Source: Flavobacterium azizsancarii
Lineage (GTDB): Bacteria; Bacteroidota; Bacteroidia; Flavobacteriales; Flavobacteriaceae
Length of the DNA: 64,000 bases
Assembly: GCF_027980145.1 (NCBI RefSeq)
Contig: NZ_JAMZNK010000012.1
Location: forward strand, 1 to 64,000
Direction of reading: 5' to 3'
This document shows positions 18,831 through 28,249 of the stretch, in pieces (the first letter of the stretch is position 1; each line of letters begins with the position of its first letter). Under the pieces are notes generated by a model. The model did no database searches and was not told where the DNA came from. It saw only the letters and a list, made by a program, of their open reading frames with translations. The translations under genes and the position numbers were made by a program.

Positions 18831-19604
18831 CTATTTTTTGAATACTTCATTCAGGAAAAGCTGTAAATGCTCAAATGATCTCTTTGCAGCAACAGGATTG
18901 TATGCTGCACCTTTTGAGTTGTCACTTCCAGCTTCAGGATTGGTGAAAGAATGTACTGCGTTTGCATAATAAATCATTTGCCAATCGGCTTTTGAGTCGC
19001 GCATTTCTTGCTGAAAAGCAGTGATTTCTTCTTTTGATTCAAACGGATCATCAGCACCATGGCAAACTAGTACTTTAGTTGTTATTGGTTCAACTGGACG
19101 GCTTGCATCTTTGCCTAAACCTCCGTGAAATGAAGCAACGCCTTTTAAATTCAAATTTCCGCGGGCAGCTTCAAGAACTCCTGTTCCGCCAAAACAATAT
19201 CCTATAGCAACTATATTATCTGCGTTTGCTCCTGATTTTACTAATTCTTTTAGGGCTGCATCAATACGTTTTTGATAGACTTCGTAATTTTTTTTGTAGT
19301 AACCGGCTTGTTTTCCAGCTTCGGCAGTATTTGTTGGGTAGTTTCCTTCGCCATATATGTCTGCGATGAAAACATTGTAACCTAATTTAGATAAATTTTC
19401 TGCGATATCTTTAGACGCTTTATCAATTCCAAGCCACGCCGGTAAAAGTAAAATACCTGGATTTTGAGTGCTTTTCTTTACAGATTTTACAAATAATCCA
19501 TTTAACGCCTGAGAACCGTCTGTATATTTTACAGCTTTTAATTGTGCATTTATAGTGTTAGAAAACAAAATAGAAGCAAACAGAAGAAGAGACAGATTTT
19601 TCAT
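18831..19604 (-). CDS. secreted dienelactone hydrolase-family protein
   Basis: 257 residues. A signal peptide of about 20 residues ends in INA-Q, followed by an alpha/beta hydrolase domain of DLH type. The nucleophile elbow is GYCFGG with Cys137, a Cys nucleophile as in dienelactone hydrolase. The Asp is in CHGADDPF and the His in ANAVHSFTNP. The true substrate of these periplasmic members is unknown. Classical chlorocatechol degradation is unlikely because no aromatic pathway genes are near. Confidence 0.85.
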   Translation of the reverse strand: MKNLSLLLFASILFSNTINAQLKAVKYTDGSQALNGLFVKSVKKSTQNPGILLLPAWLGIDKASKDIAENLSKLGYNVFIADIYGEGNYPTNTAEAGKQAGYYKKNYEVYQKRIDAALKELVKSGANADNIVAIGYCFGGTGVLEAARGNLNLKGVASFHGGLGKDASRPVEPITTKVLVCHGADDPFESKEEITAFQQEMRDSKADWQMIYYANAVHSFTNPEAGSDNSKGAAYNPVAAKRSFEHLQLFLNEVFKK

Positions 19605-19650
19605 AGTTTTGCAATTTTTAACAAATATCTGAAATATTATGTTACAAAAA

Positions 19651-19678
19651 AACCTCGAAAGGTATTTCTTCCGAGGTT
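19651..19678 (-). terminator. terminator after the acylase gene
   Basis: AACCTCG paired with CGAGGTT, with a T run on the minus strand, 26 bp past the stop at 19704. Confidence 0.75.
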
Positions 19679-19703
19679 TCTAAGTTAATTTTTAAGCTAA
19701 AAA

Positions 19704-21905
19704 TCATTCGCCGGGATGATATGTTTTTTTAGCATTTTTAAGTACATCTTCTTTATAAAATAAAACATCTTTAAATTGTCCTTTTTGATACATTTCTGCC
19801 TGATCATCAAAATGTCTTGAATTGGGATCACTGCTGTTTCCTCCCGCCAATAATGATTTTGCCTTTATTTTTGGTCCAAATTCAACAGCACATACAAAAC
19901 TGTTTCCGTTGTATCCGTAACGTTTCTTTGAGCTATTTTGATAACTGCTTTTAAAAGAGGGCAGACTTCCCCAGGAACCGGGACCAAAAGCAATTGGTAA
20001 ACTTGGTCTCGAGTCGTCGTATTTTAAATCTATATCGCCGCTGGAACGCTGAAAACGGTTTATTTCACCCCAGGCAACTTGCCAGGTTCCCCATTTTGAT
20101 TTTAAATCTTTTAGAACTTCTTGTAATTGAGGCAGGAGTTGTTTGACAGTCGCATTCTTTGCAAAATTTTTAGTATTCTCCACCTGATCTAATTCTCCTT
20201 CGTCAATGTATGCTTTTAAGATAATCGGATCCAATTTATACGCCCATTCGACCGCTAATGTTGTGGCTATTGAATTTTCTTTGGCATAATAATCCCAGTT
20301 CTTTAAAATGGTAATAGGTTCGATTAGTTCAGCATACTCCGGATCTGTAGGTTTAATATTTTTTTCGAAAACAGAAATCAAACTTGGAACCAGAATTTCA
20401 AAAATTGATAATTTAGTATCATATCCGTCCGAGATTACTTTGTCTAAAGTATAATGATCGCCTTTGGTGAAAATACGAACGGCATTTATTCCTCTAAAAT
20501 TTTCTCCGTCCGGTGCCATATAAGGAAGGTAGTTTTCTTTTTTAGGGCTATTTTCTCCGGCAACAGAATAGGGTGTTGAATTACAATTTTGCAGCCACCC
20601 GTTTACCGGATTATAAATATGCACGGTTTCGTCTACTTCATGCAAACCCTTCCATTGTGTAGATGAAATAGATCCGTCAACGACTTTTGCCCAATTGAGA
20701 TTTTTATCCCGTATTGGGATAAAGTTACCGTGCCAATAAGCAATATTTCCTTTACTGTCTGCATAAACGGTGTTGTTGGATGTATTGGCTTTCAAATTCA
20801 TTGCCTTTTTGTACTCTTCGAAATTGGTCGATTTTGTTCTGACCCAACTCTGAATCAAACTTGTCATCGAACGATTGTTCGATTTTAAGCTAATCCATTT
20901 CCCGTCACGTTTTGCCATAACTGGACCATTGTTGGTAAAATAGGTTTTGAATTTTTTTGGGATTAGTTTACCGTTTTCACTATAATTGATTGTAATTTCT
21001 TTTTCGATAACAGGCAATAGTTTTTTATCGAATTCATAAAATAATTTACCGTTTTTATTGGTGATTTTCTCGGCATACATATCTGCAACATCTACGTTTG
21101 ATGAAGTGTGCATCCAGCCGCAATTGTCATTAAAACCCTGATAGATAAAAAATTGTCCCCAGGTTACAGCTCCGTAAACATTTAAACCTTCTTCGCTTGT
21201 AATCTGAACCTCAGGTCTAAAGTAAAATGTAGTATGCGGATTAATGTACAAAATAGCATTTCCATCAACAGTTTTCGATGGCGAAAAAGCAAATCCATTG
21301 GAGCCGGTTTGCACATTTTTTTTTCTCTCAACATAAGCGACTTTATCATTGTTGCCGGAATAAAAGGCTTTTAGTTCTCCTGTCGAAAGATCAGCGGTAC
21401 TAATGGCGCCAATACTTCCGTCTGTCCATAGCAAAGGAAACCACGGTTCAAAATGTGTTAAAAGAGCTGGTTTTATTTCAGGATGTTTGTATAAATAAAA
21501 GTTGATGGCATCAGCATAGCTGTTCAAAATTTTTTTAAGCCAAAGCGGTGCTTTTTTATAATCTGATTTTGCTTCTTCGGTATCAATCAAAAGACGGATT
21601 TCTAAATCATTGTATAAAACCGATTGGCCTTTTATCTCAGAAAGCCGACCCAGTTTTTCGATATAATTCATTTCGATACGTTTAAAATCATCTTCGCATT
21701 GCGCATATAATAACCCAAAAACCGCATCAGCATCTGTTCTTCCATAAACATGCGGAATTCCCCATTTGTCTCTGATGATAGAAACCTGTTGCGCTAATTT
21801 TTCCAGACGAATGACTTCTTTTGTATTATTTTTTTGTGCAGTAATCTGAAAATTGATGCAACAAAAAACAAAAAATAGTTTTAATATTTTTGGGTAATTG
21901 AACAT
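19704..21905 (-). CDS. penicillin acylase-family Ntn hydrolase
   Basis: 733 residues with a signal peptide (about 1-23). The order alpha-chain, linker, beta-chain fits the penicillin/aculeacin acylase family. The linker ends at VQTGSNGFAF, making Ser202 the likely N-terminal nucleophile after self-cleavage. Downstream NNTVYADSKGNIAYWHGN is a family-typical beta-chain motif. Such periplasmic enzymes cleave amides, including acyl-homoserine lactones and aculeacin-type lipopeptides. The substrate here is not predictable. The Lrp regulator lies 15 bp upstream in the same direction. Confidence 0.88.
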   Translation of the reverse strand: MFNYPKILKLFFVFCCINFQITAQKNNTKEVIRLEKLAQQVSIIRDKWGIPHVYGRTDADAVFGLLYAQCEDDFKRIEMNYIEKLGRLSEIKGQSVLYNDLEIRLLIDTEEAKSDYKKAPLWLKKILNSYADAINFYLYKHPEIKPALLTHFEPWFPLLWTDGSIGAISTADLSTGELKAFYSGNNDKVAYVERKKNVQTGSNGFAFSPSKTVDGNAILYINPHTTFYFRPEVQITSEEGLNVYGAVTWGQFFIYQGFNDNCGWMHTSSNVDVADMYAEKITNKNGKLFYEFDKKLLPVIEKEITINYSENGKLIPKKFKTYFTNNGPVMAKRDGKWISLKSNNRSMTSLIQSWVRTKSTNFEEYKKAMNLKANTSNNTVYADSKGNIAYWHGNFIPIRDKNLNWAKVVDGSISSTQWKGLHEVDETVHIYNPVNGWLQNCNSTPYSVAGENSPKKENYLPYMAPDGENFRGINAVRIFTKGDHYTLDKVISDGYDTKLSIFEILVPSLISVFEKNIKPTDPEYAELIEPITILKNWDYYAKENSIATTLAVEWAYKLDPIILKAYIDEGELDQVENTKNFAKNATVKQLLPQLQEVLKDLKSKWGTWQVAWGEINRFQRSSGDIDLKYDDSRPSLPIAFGPGSWGSLPSFKSSYQNSSKKRYGYNGNSFVCAVEFGPKIKAKSLLAGGNSSDPNSRHFDDQAEMYQKGQFKDVLFYKEDVLKNAKKTYHPGE

Positions 21906-21920
21906 GATTATTTACTATTG

Positions 21921-22373
21921 TTATAATGTAATATTTCGTTTAAAGGCGCAACCTAATTCTATAATAGAGTCAGTTTTGGCAATACCCGGAATATTGTCGA
22001 TTTTTTCATAAAGAATTTTTCGCATATGCTCGTGATCCTTTGCAACGATTTTGATATAAAGCGTGAAAGAACCGGTTACATAATAACATTCTGTAATTTC
22101 GGGAATATCTTTTAATGCTTCAATAATGCGATCAGAATCAGAATCTTTATTTAAGGTGATTCCCGTAAACGAAGCCCAGTCATAACCAATTTTCTTTTCC
22201 TGAATAATAGGTTTTATTCCACCAATAACACCTTGCTCTATCATTCGATTAATGCGTTGGTGCACCATAGTGTTTGATATTTTCAAATTAGCAGCAATTG
22301 CAGAAAAAGCCATTCTTCCATCTTTTTCTAATTCTTTTATGATGCTAATGTCAAATTCGTCTAATATATCCAT
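21921..22373 (-). CDS. Lrp/AsnC-family regulator
   Basis: 150 residues: an AsnC-type winged helix (residues 6-60, with the EKDGRMAFSAIAANLKIS core) and an RAM ligand-binding domain (about 70-145). Such proteins sense amino acids. It is divergent from ornithine aminotransferase at 22700, a plausible target, and lies directly upstream of the acylase. Confidence 0.92.
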   Translation of the reverse strand: MDILDEFDISIIKELEKDGRMAFSAIAANLKISNTMVHQRINRMIEQGVIGGIKPIIQEKKIGYDWASFTGITLNKDSDSDRIIEALKDIPEITECYYVTGSFTLYIKIVAKDHEHMRKILYEKIDNIPGIAKTDSIIELGCAFKRNITL

Positions 22374-22699
22374 TCTTTAAATTGTAATGTAATTATCTAC
22401 TGTTTTATTGTTGTGGTAAATATGTAGTTCCTACGGAACATTTTTACTGGTTTGTGATCTTCTTTTTCTACCAATATTTTATTCCTAACGGAATATATGC
22501 TGATTGTTCAGATTCATAAAAGTAATTGTTTTTTTTAATAAAAAGGAATAAAAGACTTTCATTAAATAAATAAAATTGATTTTTTATCGCCTTAAAAATG
22601 TTATTTTTGACTTAAATAATGAATTTTAAAAGTCAAAATAATGTTTATGCCTTGGTAATGAATAAATTTTAATACTTTTGTGCTTTAAATAAATAAATC
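22374..22699. other. divergent promoter region with a short repeat
   Basis: Between lrp and rocD. At 22421-22495 the sequence TAGTTCCTACGGAACATTTT and later TTATTCCTAACGGAATAT are two small palindromes of an intergenic repeat seen widely in Bacteroidota. The rest is AT-rich and holds the rocD promoter described separately. Confidence 0.5.
22652..22680 (+). promoter_or_regulatory. Bacteroidota-type promoter for rocD
   Basis: A TTGG at 22652-22655 and TACTTTTG at 22673-22680, 17 bp apart, match the TTTG / TAnnTTTG elements of Bacteroidota sigma factors, about 20 bp before the start codon. Assigned by pattern only. Confidence 0.5.
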
Positions 22700-23953
22700 A
22701 TGATTCATACTGAAAAATCCCTTTCTTCAAAATCTGAGGTTTTGATTGAAAAAGAAAATAAATACGGAGCTCATAATTATCATCCACTTCCAGTTGTTTT
22801 AGAACGAGGAGAAGGTGTATATGTTTGGGATGTCGACGGTAAAAAATACTATGATTTTTTATCTGCTTATTCTGCGGTAAACCAAGGGCATTGCCATCCT
22901 AAAATTGTAAAAGCAATGGTAGATCAGGCACAGAAACTTACCTTGACTTCACGTGCTTTTTATAATGACAAATTAGGTGATTATGAAGAGTTTGTGACAA
23001 AATATTTTGGTTTTGATAAGGTTCTGCCAATGAATACTGGGGCAGAAGCTGTAGAAACAGCCCTTAAAGTATGTAGAAAATGGGCGTATGAAGTAAAAGG
23101 TATTCCGGAAAATCAGGCGCAGGTTATTGTTTGTGAAAACAATTTTCACGGAAGAACTACTACGATCATTTCATTTTCTAATGATGAAGGTGCCCGTAAA
23201 AACTTTGGACCCTTTACAGAAGGATTTATAAAAATTGAATACGATAATCTTGAAGCTCTTGAAAAAGTTCTGGAATCATCAAAAAATATAGCGGGATTTT
23301 TGGTTGAACCCATTCAGGGAGAAGCTGGAGTGTATGTACCTTCTGAAGGGTATTTATCGAAAGCTAAAGCATTGTGCGAGAAATATAATGTGTTGTTTAT
23401 TGCAGATGAGGTTCAGACCGGAATTGCACGTACCGGAAAATTATTAGCGGTACATCATGAAAATGTGCAGCCTGATATTTTGATTTTAGGTAAAGCTATT
23501 TCTGGCGGAGTTTATCCTGTTTCGGCTGTTTTGTGTAATAACGAAATCATGAATGTAATTAAACCAGGTCAGCATGGATCTACTTTTGGAGGAAATCCTG
23601 TTGCAGCAGCAGTAGCAATCGCGGCACTTGAAGTAATTAAAGACGAAAATCTGGCTGAAAATGCAGAACGTTTAGGAATTATTCTAAGAAAAGGTTTAAA
23701 CGAAATTGCAGAAAGAAATAACCTAATTACGCTTGTTCGTGGAAAAGGTTTGTTGAATGCTATCGTAATTAATTGTGGCGAAGATTCAGATCTTGCCTGG
23801 GAAATTTGCCTTAAATTTAGAGACAACGGATTATTGGCAAAACCAACTCACGGTAACAAAATTAGATTGGCACCACCATTAGTAATGACCGAAGCTCAGA
23901 TTCACGAATGTCTTGAAATTATCGAGAAATCATTAAATGATTTTAGAGATTAA
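22700..23953 (+). CDS. rocD: ornithine--oxo-acid aminotransferase
   Basis: 417 residues, a class III PLP aminotransferase that converts ornithine and 2-oxoglutarate to glutamate semialdehyde and glutamate in arginine/proline metabolism. The N-terminal [19 protein letters not shown] and the [13 protein letters not shown] segment are typical of OAT. The PLP-binding Lys265 is in [10 protein letters not shown] and the preceding Asp in FIADEVQTG. It is followed by its own terminator. Confidence 0.93.
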   Translation: MIHTEKSLSSKSEVLIEKENKYGAHNYHPLPVVLERGEGVYVWDVDGKKYYDFLSAYSAVNQGHCHPKIVKAMVDQAQKLTLTSRAFYNDKLGDYEEFVTKYFGFDKVLPMNTGAEAVETALKVCRKWAYEVKGIPENQAQVIVCENNFHGRTTTIISFSNDEGARKNFGPFTEGFIKIEYDNLEALEKVLESSKNIAGFLVEPIQGEAGVYVPSEGYLSKAKALCEKYNVLFIADEVQTGIARTGKLLAVHHENVQPDILILGKAISGGVYPVSAVLCNNEIMNVIKPGQHGSTFGGNPVAAAVAIAALEVIKDENLAENAERLGIILRKGLNEIAERNNLITLVRGKGLLNAIVINCGEDSDLAWEICLKFRDNGLLAKPTHGNKIRLAPPLVMTEAQIHECLEIIEKSLNDFRD

Positions 23954-23974
23954 ATATCTTTTAAATAATACAAA

Positions 23975-24011
23975 CTAAAAAAGCTGTTCAGAGATGAGCA
24001 GCTTTTTTAGT
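23975..24011 (+). terminator. rocD terminator
   Basis: ACTAAAAAAGCTG pairs with CAGCTTTTTTAGT, 21 bp past the rocD stop. Confidence 0.85.
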
Positions 24012-24283
24012 TTAGTTTTTAGTCTCAGTCTCAGTCTGAGTTTTCAGTCTCGGTTAGAAACTGAAAACTGGAACTGAAAACTATTTTCCCACATTCTATA
24101 AATTATATAACAAAGGACATGAATTGTATAATCTTTTTTAGCGAGTTGAGAAGTAGTTTTGAATGTCTTTGAAACGGAATTAAAAACGAATCTCTAAAAA
24201 GGTTTTTGTTTAATTCTTAATAGAAAGAAAAAGGAAAGAACCAAAATGGTTTTACAAAAATTTATAAATACAATTCTATAATA
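24012..24283. other. intergenic sequence with CAGTCTC/GAACTGAAAACT repeats
   Basis: Short direct repeats of AGTCTC and an inverted copy of AGTTTTCAGT/ACTGAAAACT lie at about 24020-24082. The rest, up to the DUF1810 start, shows no gene or clear regulatory site. Confidence 0.5.
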
Positions 24284-24745
24284 ATGGCTTACTCAAATAA
24301 TGATATAACACGTTTTTTAGATGCGCAGAATAAACTTTATCTTACTGCTCTTTCCGAAATAAAAAAAGGAAAGAAAGAGACCCATTGGATGTGGTTTATT
24401 TTTCCGCAAATACAAGGACTAGGCACCAGTAATATATCAAAGTTTTATGCTATCACTGATCTTAAAGAAGCTAAAGAGTTTCTGGATCATCCTGTTTTAG
24501 CCAAACATCTTATAGAGATTTCAGAACTTTTGTTAACCTTTAAAAGAAAATCAGCCGAAGGTATCTTAGGAGATTTAGGTGCTCGTAAATTATTTTCGTC
24601 GATGACCTTGTTTTCTCAGGTAGAAGGTGCTCATCCTGTATTTCAGGAAATATTAGATACTTTTTTCTTAGGGTATTCAGATCAACTAACTTTATCAATA
24701 ATTGATTCACAAGTAGTGTCGCCAGCTGTTGAAGCATTAATATAA
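24284..24745 (+). CDS. DUF1810 family protein
   Basis: 153 residues with the family core HWMWFIFPQIQGLGTS and the C-terminal GYSDQLTLSII-type end. The family is related to YfhH-like alpha-helical proteins and has been linked to NAD/ADP-ribose biology by distant similarity, but its role is not established. Single gene with its own terminator. Confidence 0.88.
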   Translation: MAYSNNDITRFLDAQNKLYLTALSEIKKGKKETHWMWFIFPQIQGLGTSNISKFYAITDLKEAKEFLDHPVLAKHLIEISELLLTFKRKSAEGILGDLGARKLFSSMTLFSQVEGAHPVFQEILDTFFLGYSDQLTLSIIDSQVVSPAVEALI

Positions 24746-24768
24746 ATTACGCTCAAACGTAAAAAAAG

Positions 24769-24798
24769 AAAACCATTCCACTTAACGCGGGATGGTTT
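24769..24798 (+). terminator. DUF1810 terminator
   Basis: AAAACCAT paired with ATGGTTTT, T-rich downstream, 23 bp past the stop at 24745. Confidence 0.75.
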
Positions 24799-24866
24799 TT
24801 TGTTTTTAATCTGCTGTATCTGGTGTAGTTTTTTTTCGCCACGAATTCCAAGAATTTCTCGAATTA

Positions 24867-25132
24867 TTTTTTGCCACTCTAAATGCCCATCGTGATGAAA
24901 TGATTCTCAAAGCTTTGCGAACTTCATCTGAAAATTTTGAGCTTAGCTTAAAACTTCGCGAACTTTGCGTAAACCTTTGTGCTCTCTGCGGTTAAATTTT
25001 TTGCCACTCTAAATGCCCATCGGGATAAAATGATTCTCAAAGCTTTGCGAGCTTCGTCAGAAAATTTTCAGATCAGCTTAAAACTTCGAGAACTTTGCGG
25101 TTAAATTTTTTTCCACTCCAAATGCCATTCTA
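24867..25132. repeat. tandem 130-bp intergenic repeat, two copies plus a fragment
   Basis: Unit 1 (24867-24996) and unit 2 (24997 to about 25106) both begin TTTTTTGCCACTCTAAATGC, continue with AAATGATTCTCAAAGCTTTG and end near CTTTGCGGTTAAA. A third, short start (TTCCACTCCAAATGCCATTC) follows. Unit 2 lacks about 20 bp near its end. This fills the gap between two convergent gene ends and has no coding potential I can support. Confidence 0.75.
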
Positions 25133-25138
25133 AATAAA

Positions 25139-25169
25139 AAAGCGACTGTTCAAGGAACAATCGCTTTTA
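25139..25169 (-). terminator. terminator of the encapsulin-desulfurase operon
   Basis: AAAAGCGA-TGTTC paired with GAACAATCGCTTTT, T run on the minus strand, 75 bp past the desulfurase stop. Confidence 0.8.
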
Positions 25170-25243
25170 GTTATAATTACTTAAAATATCAAAAAAAGTA
25201 ATTATTTCATTAAGAAAATGCACAAGACACTTCTTTATATTAT

Positions 25244-27178
25244 TTAAAATCTAACTTTTTTAAGTTCCCATAATGTTTTGATAAAAGTATCAACATCCTG
25301 AGTAGTATTATAAAAAGCCAATGATGGACGAACGGTAGTTTCAACACCCATTCTTCGCAAAATAGGCTGAGCACAATGATGTCCGGTTCGTACTGCAACA
25401 CCTTCTTTATTCAAAGCTTGACCCACCTGATCGTTGGTATAACCTTGTAAATTAAAAGAAAGAACACTCGCCCTATTTTTCGCCGTCCCGATCAATCGAA
25501 CACCCGGAATTTCTTTTAGCAGCTTTGTCGCATATTCCAGTAACTGATGTTCGTAGTGACCAATAGCGTCGATACCTAGTTTAGTAACATAATCTATTGC
25601 AGCGCCTAGACCAATGGCATCGGCGATATTTCCGGTTCCGGCTTCGAAACGATTCGGTGCTTTGTGGTATTTTATTTCCTCAAAAGTTACATCCTGAATC
25701 ATGTTTCCGCCAGCTTGATACGGTTCCATTTCGTTTAGCAAATCTTCTTTTCCGTATAAAGCGCCAATTCCCGTTGGACCAAAAAGTTTATGACCGGAAA
25801 AAACCAGCCAATCCGGATTTAAATCCTGAACATCGACTTTCATGTGCGAGACCGATTGTGCGCCATCAATTAAAACTTTTGCACCAATGGCGTGTGCCAT
25901 TTTTACAATTTCTTTAGCCGGAGTTACAGTTCCTAAAGCATTTGAAACTTGCGTAAAAGCAACCAAACGCGTTTTAGAATTCAGTAGTTTTGAATATTCA
26001 TCCAATAAAATTTGTCCGTCGTCATCAACAGGAATTACACGAAGTTTTAGACCTTTTTTATCCGCCAGACGTTTCCACGGAACAATATTCGCATGATGTT
26101 CCAGATTACTCACAATGATTTCGTCTCCGGCAACCAGATTATGATCGCCCCAACTTTGAGCCACCAGATTAATTCCTTCTGTGGCACCGCGAACAAATAC
26201 AATTTCGTTTACAGAATTTGCATTTAGAAATGTTTTTACTTTTTCACGGGCGGATTCATAAGCATCTGAGGCACGAGCCGCAAGTTCATGTGCTGCACGA
26301 TGAATGTTTGAATTTTCATGCTCGTAGAAATAAGCAATACGATCAATAACCGATTGTGGTTTTTGGGTCGTAGCAGCATTATCAAACCAAACCAGAGGTT
26401 TTCCGTTTACAGTTTCTCTCAAAATGGGAAAATCTTTTTTAATGAGATTAGCATCAAAATGAGAGTCTGAGATAGTACCAAAATCTGGTTTTTCAAAAGT
26501 ATTTCCAACAACCAAATTCGAATTTCTCTGATCAAAAGCAAACGGATTCTGATCTAAAAAATAATACGAATTGGGTATTTCATTTCCGTTTAACGGAAAA
26601 TCAAGACGTTTTGTAAATTGTGTATCAACAAATGACAATGCCACTTTTAATTCCGTTTCAAAAGAAGAACTGTCGGTTTGAAAAGGCAGATAATCATGGT
26701 TCAAAAGCAATTTCGAAAAAGACAATTCTTCATTTGATTGCGCCGTTCCGCTATTCTTGAAATTAGCATCCTGAAAACCCGTTTGCGGATTGTTGACATT
26801 TACATTATTTCCGTGTGGAATCCCCGATGGAGAAACGCCACTTTGAGGATCAAATCCGGCTCCGGCGTTTGGATACAAAGCCGAAGCTCCTGAACCATAA
26901 TTGGCAACAGTTGGCGAAACTCCAAAACCACTAAATGCAGGCGCACCAGAAGGTGGCGTTGCTACATCTTGTAATGGAAGAGTTGCATTATTACCGCGTA
27001 AGTTCCCTGAATTCAACAAAGTCTCTGCAATTTTTGTAGCACGAGGATGTTCACTACGATCAGGGCTCAACGAAATTTCCTTAGGAAACTCATTAGGCAA
27101 TGACTTGAACAATTCGTTCGCTAAAAGCTGCAAATCCTCAATGTTGGGTAAACCGTCGTGGTTAGTATTTATACTCAT
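25244..27178 (-). CDS. cysteine desulfurase with encapsulin-targeting extension
   Basis: 644 residues, about 240 more than ordinary SufS/CsdA. The catalytic domain begins near residue 242 (FDANLIKKDFPIL). It is a PLP-dependent group II desulfurase with His361, PLP-binding Lys464 in SGHKLFGPTG and persulfide-forming Cys602 in RTGHHCAQP. It moves sulfur from cysteine to itself, giving alanine. The extension has a conserved-looking helix (GLPNIEDLQLLANELF, residues 9-24), a Gly/Pro/Asn/Ser-rich stretch (60-150) with repeated GVSP, and a third part (150-240). Family 2A encapsulin cargo desulfurases carry such disordered N-terminal domains for loading. Its start overlaps the shell gene end by 17 bp, indicating coupled translation. 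The extension has no Cys and no Met after the initiator. Confidence 0.93.
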   Translation of the reverse strand: MSINTNHDGLPNIEDLQLLANELFKSLPNEFPKEISLSPDRSEHPRATKIAETLLNSGNLRGNNATLPLQDVATPPSGAPAFSGFGVSPTVANYGSGASALYPNAGAGFDPQSGVSPSGIPHGNNVNVNNPQTGFQDANFKNSGTAQSNEELSFSKLLLNHDYLPFQTDSSSFETELKVALSFVDTQFTKRLDFPLNGNEIPNSYYFLDQNPFAFDQRNSNLVVGNTFEKPDFGTISDSHFDANLIKKDFPILRETVNGKPLVWFDNAATTQKPQSVIDRIAYFYEHENSNIHRAAHELAARASDAYESAREKVKTFLNANSVNEIVFVRGATEGINLVAQSWGDHNLVAGDEIIVSNLEHHANIVPWKRLADKKGLKLRVIPVDDDGQILLDEYSKLLNSKTRLVAFTQVSNALGTVTPAKEIVKMAHAIGAKVLIDGAQSVSHMKVDVQDLNPDWLVFSGHKLFGPTGIGALYGKEDLLNEMEPYQAGGNMIQDVTFEEIKYHKAPNRFEAGTGNIADAIGLGAAIDYVTKLGIDAIGHYEHQLLEYATKLLKEIPGVRLIGTAKNRASVLSFNLQGYTNDQVGQALNKEGVAVRTGHHCAQPILRRMGVETTVRPSLAFYNTTQDVDTFIKTLWELKKVRF

Positions 27179-28082
27179 GATACTTACCTATTTCTACATC
27201 TTCAAGAACTGCGATTGCATCGTCTACCAAAATTGCCAATGAGCAATAAAGAGATACCAAATACGAAGCAATTGCTTTTTCATTGATTCCCATAAAGCGA
27301 ACCGATAATCCAGGTGATTGCTCGCCTTGTAATCCAGGTTGAATCAATCCGATAACGCCCTGACGGCTTTCGCCTGTACGCAATAAAATGATTTTAGATT
27401 TTCCGTTTACGATAGGTAATTTATCTGATGGAATAAGCGGAATGCCTCTCCATGTTAAAAATTGAGATCCAAACAAAGATGTAGTAGGAGGCGGAACACC
27501 ACGACGAGTACATTCACGGCCAAAAGCAGCAATTGCTAAAGGGTGCAACAAGAAAAATCCCGGTTCTTTCCATACTTTTGTCAATAATTCGTCTAAATCG
27601 TCCGGAGTTGGTGCGCCGGTTCTGGTTTTGATAATTTGCGATTTTGCAACATTGCTTAACAAACCATAATCTTTGTTGTTGATTAATTCGCTTTCCTGAC
27701 GTTCTTTGATCGTTTCAATTGCCAAACGAAGCTGCTCAGAAATTTGATTGTATGGTTTGCTGTACAAGTCAGAAACTCTTGTGTGCACATCTACAATCGT
27801 TTGTACTGCCGCTAGATTGTATTCTCTTGGATTATCGATATAATCGACAAAAGTGTTAGGTAAAACTCTTTCGTCACGTGCAGAACAATCGACTTCGATA
27901 TGACTTCCGTCTTTTACTTTATTCAAACGAAAAACGCCTGATTCTACTGGTGTCCAATGCAAAAGATGCGTTAACCAGCGTGGCGAAATTGTCCCAATTT
28001 GGGGAACCGTACGTGTTGCAATTGCTAATTGTCTTGCTGCAACATCTCCTAATGCCGTCTGTTGTTGTTTTTGTTCAGCCAT
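27162..28082 (-). CDS. Family 2A (SrpI-like) encapsulin shell protein
   Basis: 306 residues, HK97-fold shell protein. Recognised from the family-typical stretches TISPRWLTHLLHWTPVESG, PNTFVDYIDNPREYNLAAVQ and HPLAIAAFGRECTRRGVPPP, and the late ESRQGVIGLIQPGL. There is no cyclic-nucleotide-binding insertion, which separates Family 2A from 2B. Similar entries are often misnamed as Crp-type regulators or membrane proteins. Family 2A shells enclose cysteine desulfurase, are induced by sulfur starvation in Synechococcus (SrpI), and have been shown to hold elemental sulfur in Acinetobacter. The cargo gene overlaps its 3' end. Cysteine synthase lies 167 bp upstream. Confidence 0.92.
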   Translation of the reverse strand: MAEQKQQQTALGDVAARQLAIATRTVPQIGTISPRWLTHLLHWTPVESGVFRLNKVKDGSHIEVDCSARDERVLPNTFVDYIDNPREYNLAAVQTIVDVHTRVSDLYSKPYNQISEQLRLAIETIKERQESELINNKDYGLLSNVAKSQIIKTRTGAPTPDDLDELLTKVWKEPGFFLLHPLAIAAFGRECTRRGVPPPTTSLFGSQFLTWRGIPLIPSDKLPIVNGKSKIILLRTGESRQGVIGLIQPGLQGEQSPGLSVRFMGINEKAIASYLVSLYCSLAILVDDAIAVLEDVEIGKYHEYKY

Positions 28083-28249
28083 GGTGTAATGGTTTAAAGA
28101 TTAATTTTATTTTTAATGTTTTTGTGAAATCTTCGCATAGAAAAACACATTTTTGTTCTATCAGTAAATTTATGTTAAAAACAGTAGCCTTTGATTTTAT
28201 TACTGTTTAATTTACGGTATAATAACATGTAATTTGTTGTATCACAGAA

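Noticed and set aside
24867-25132. CRISPR array
   Set aside because: Only two long units of about 130 bp, no short repeat-spacer pattern and no cas genes.
27162-28082. phage capsid gene or prophage
   Set aside because: The HK97 fold is expected for an encapsulin. No portal, terminase, protease or tail genes are near, and the partner is a cysteine desulfurase.
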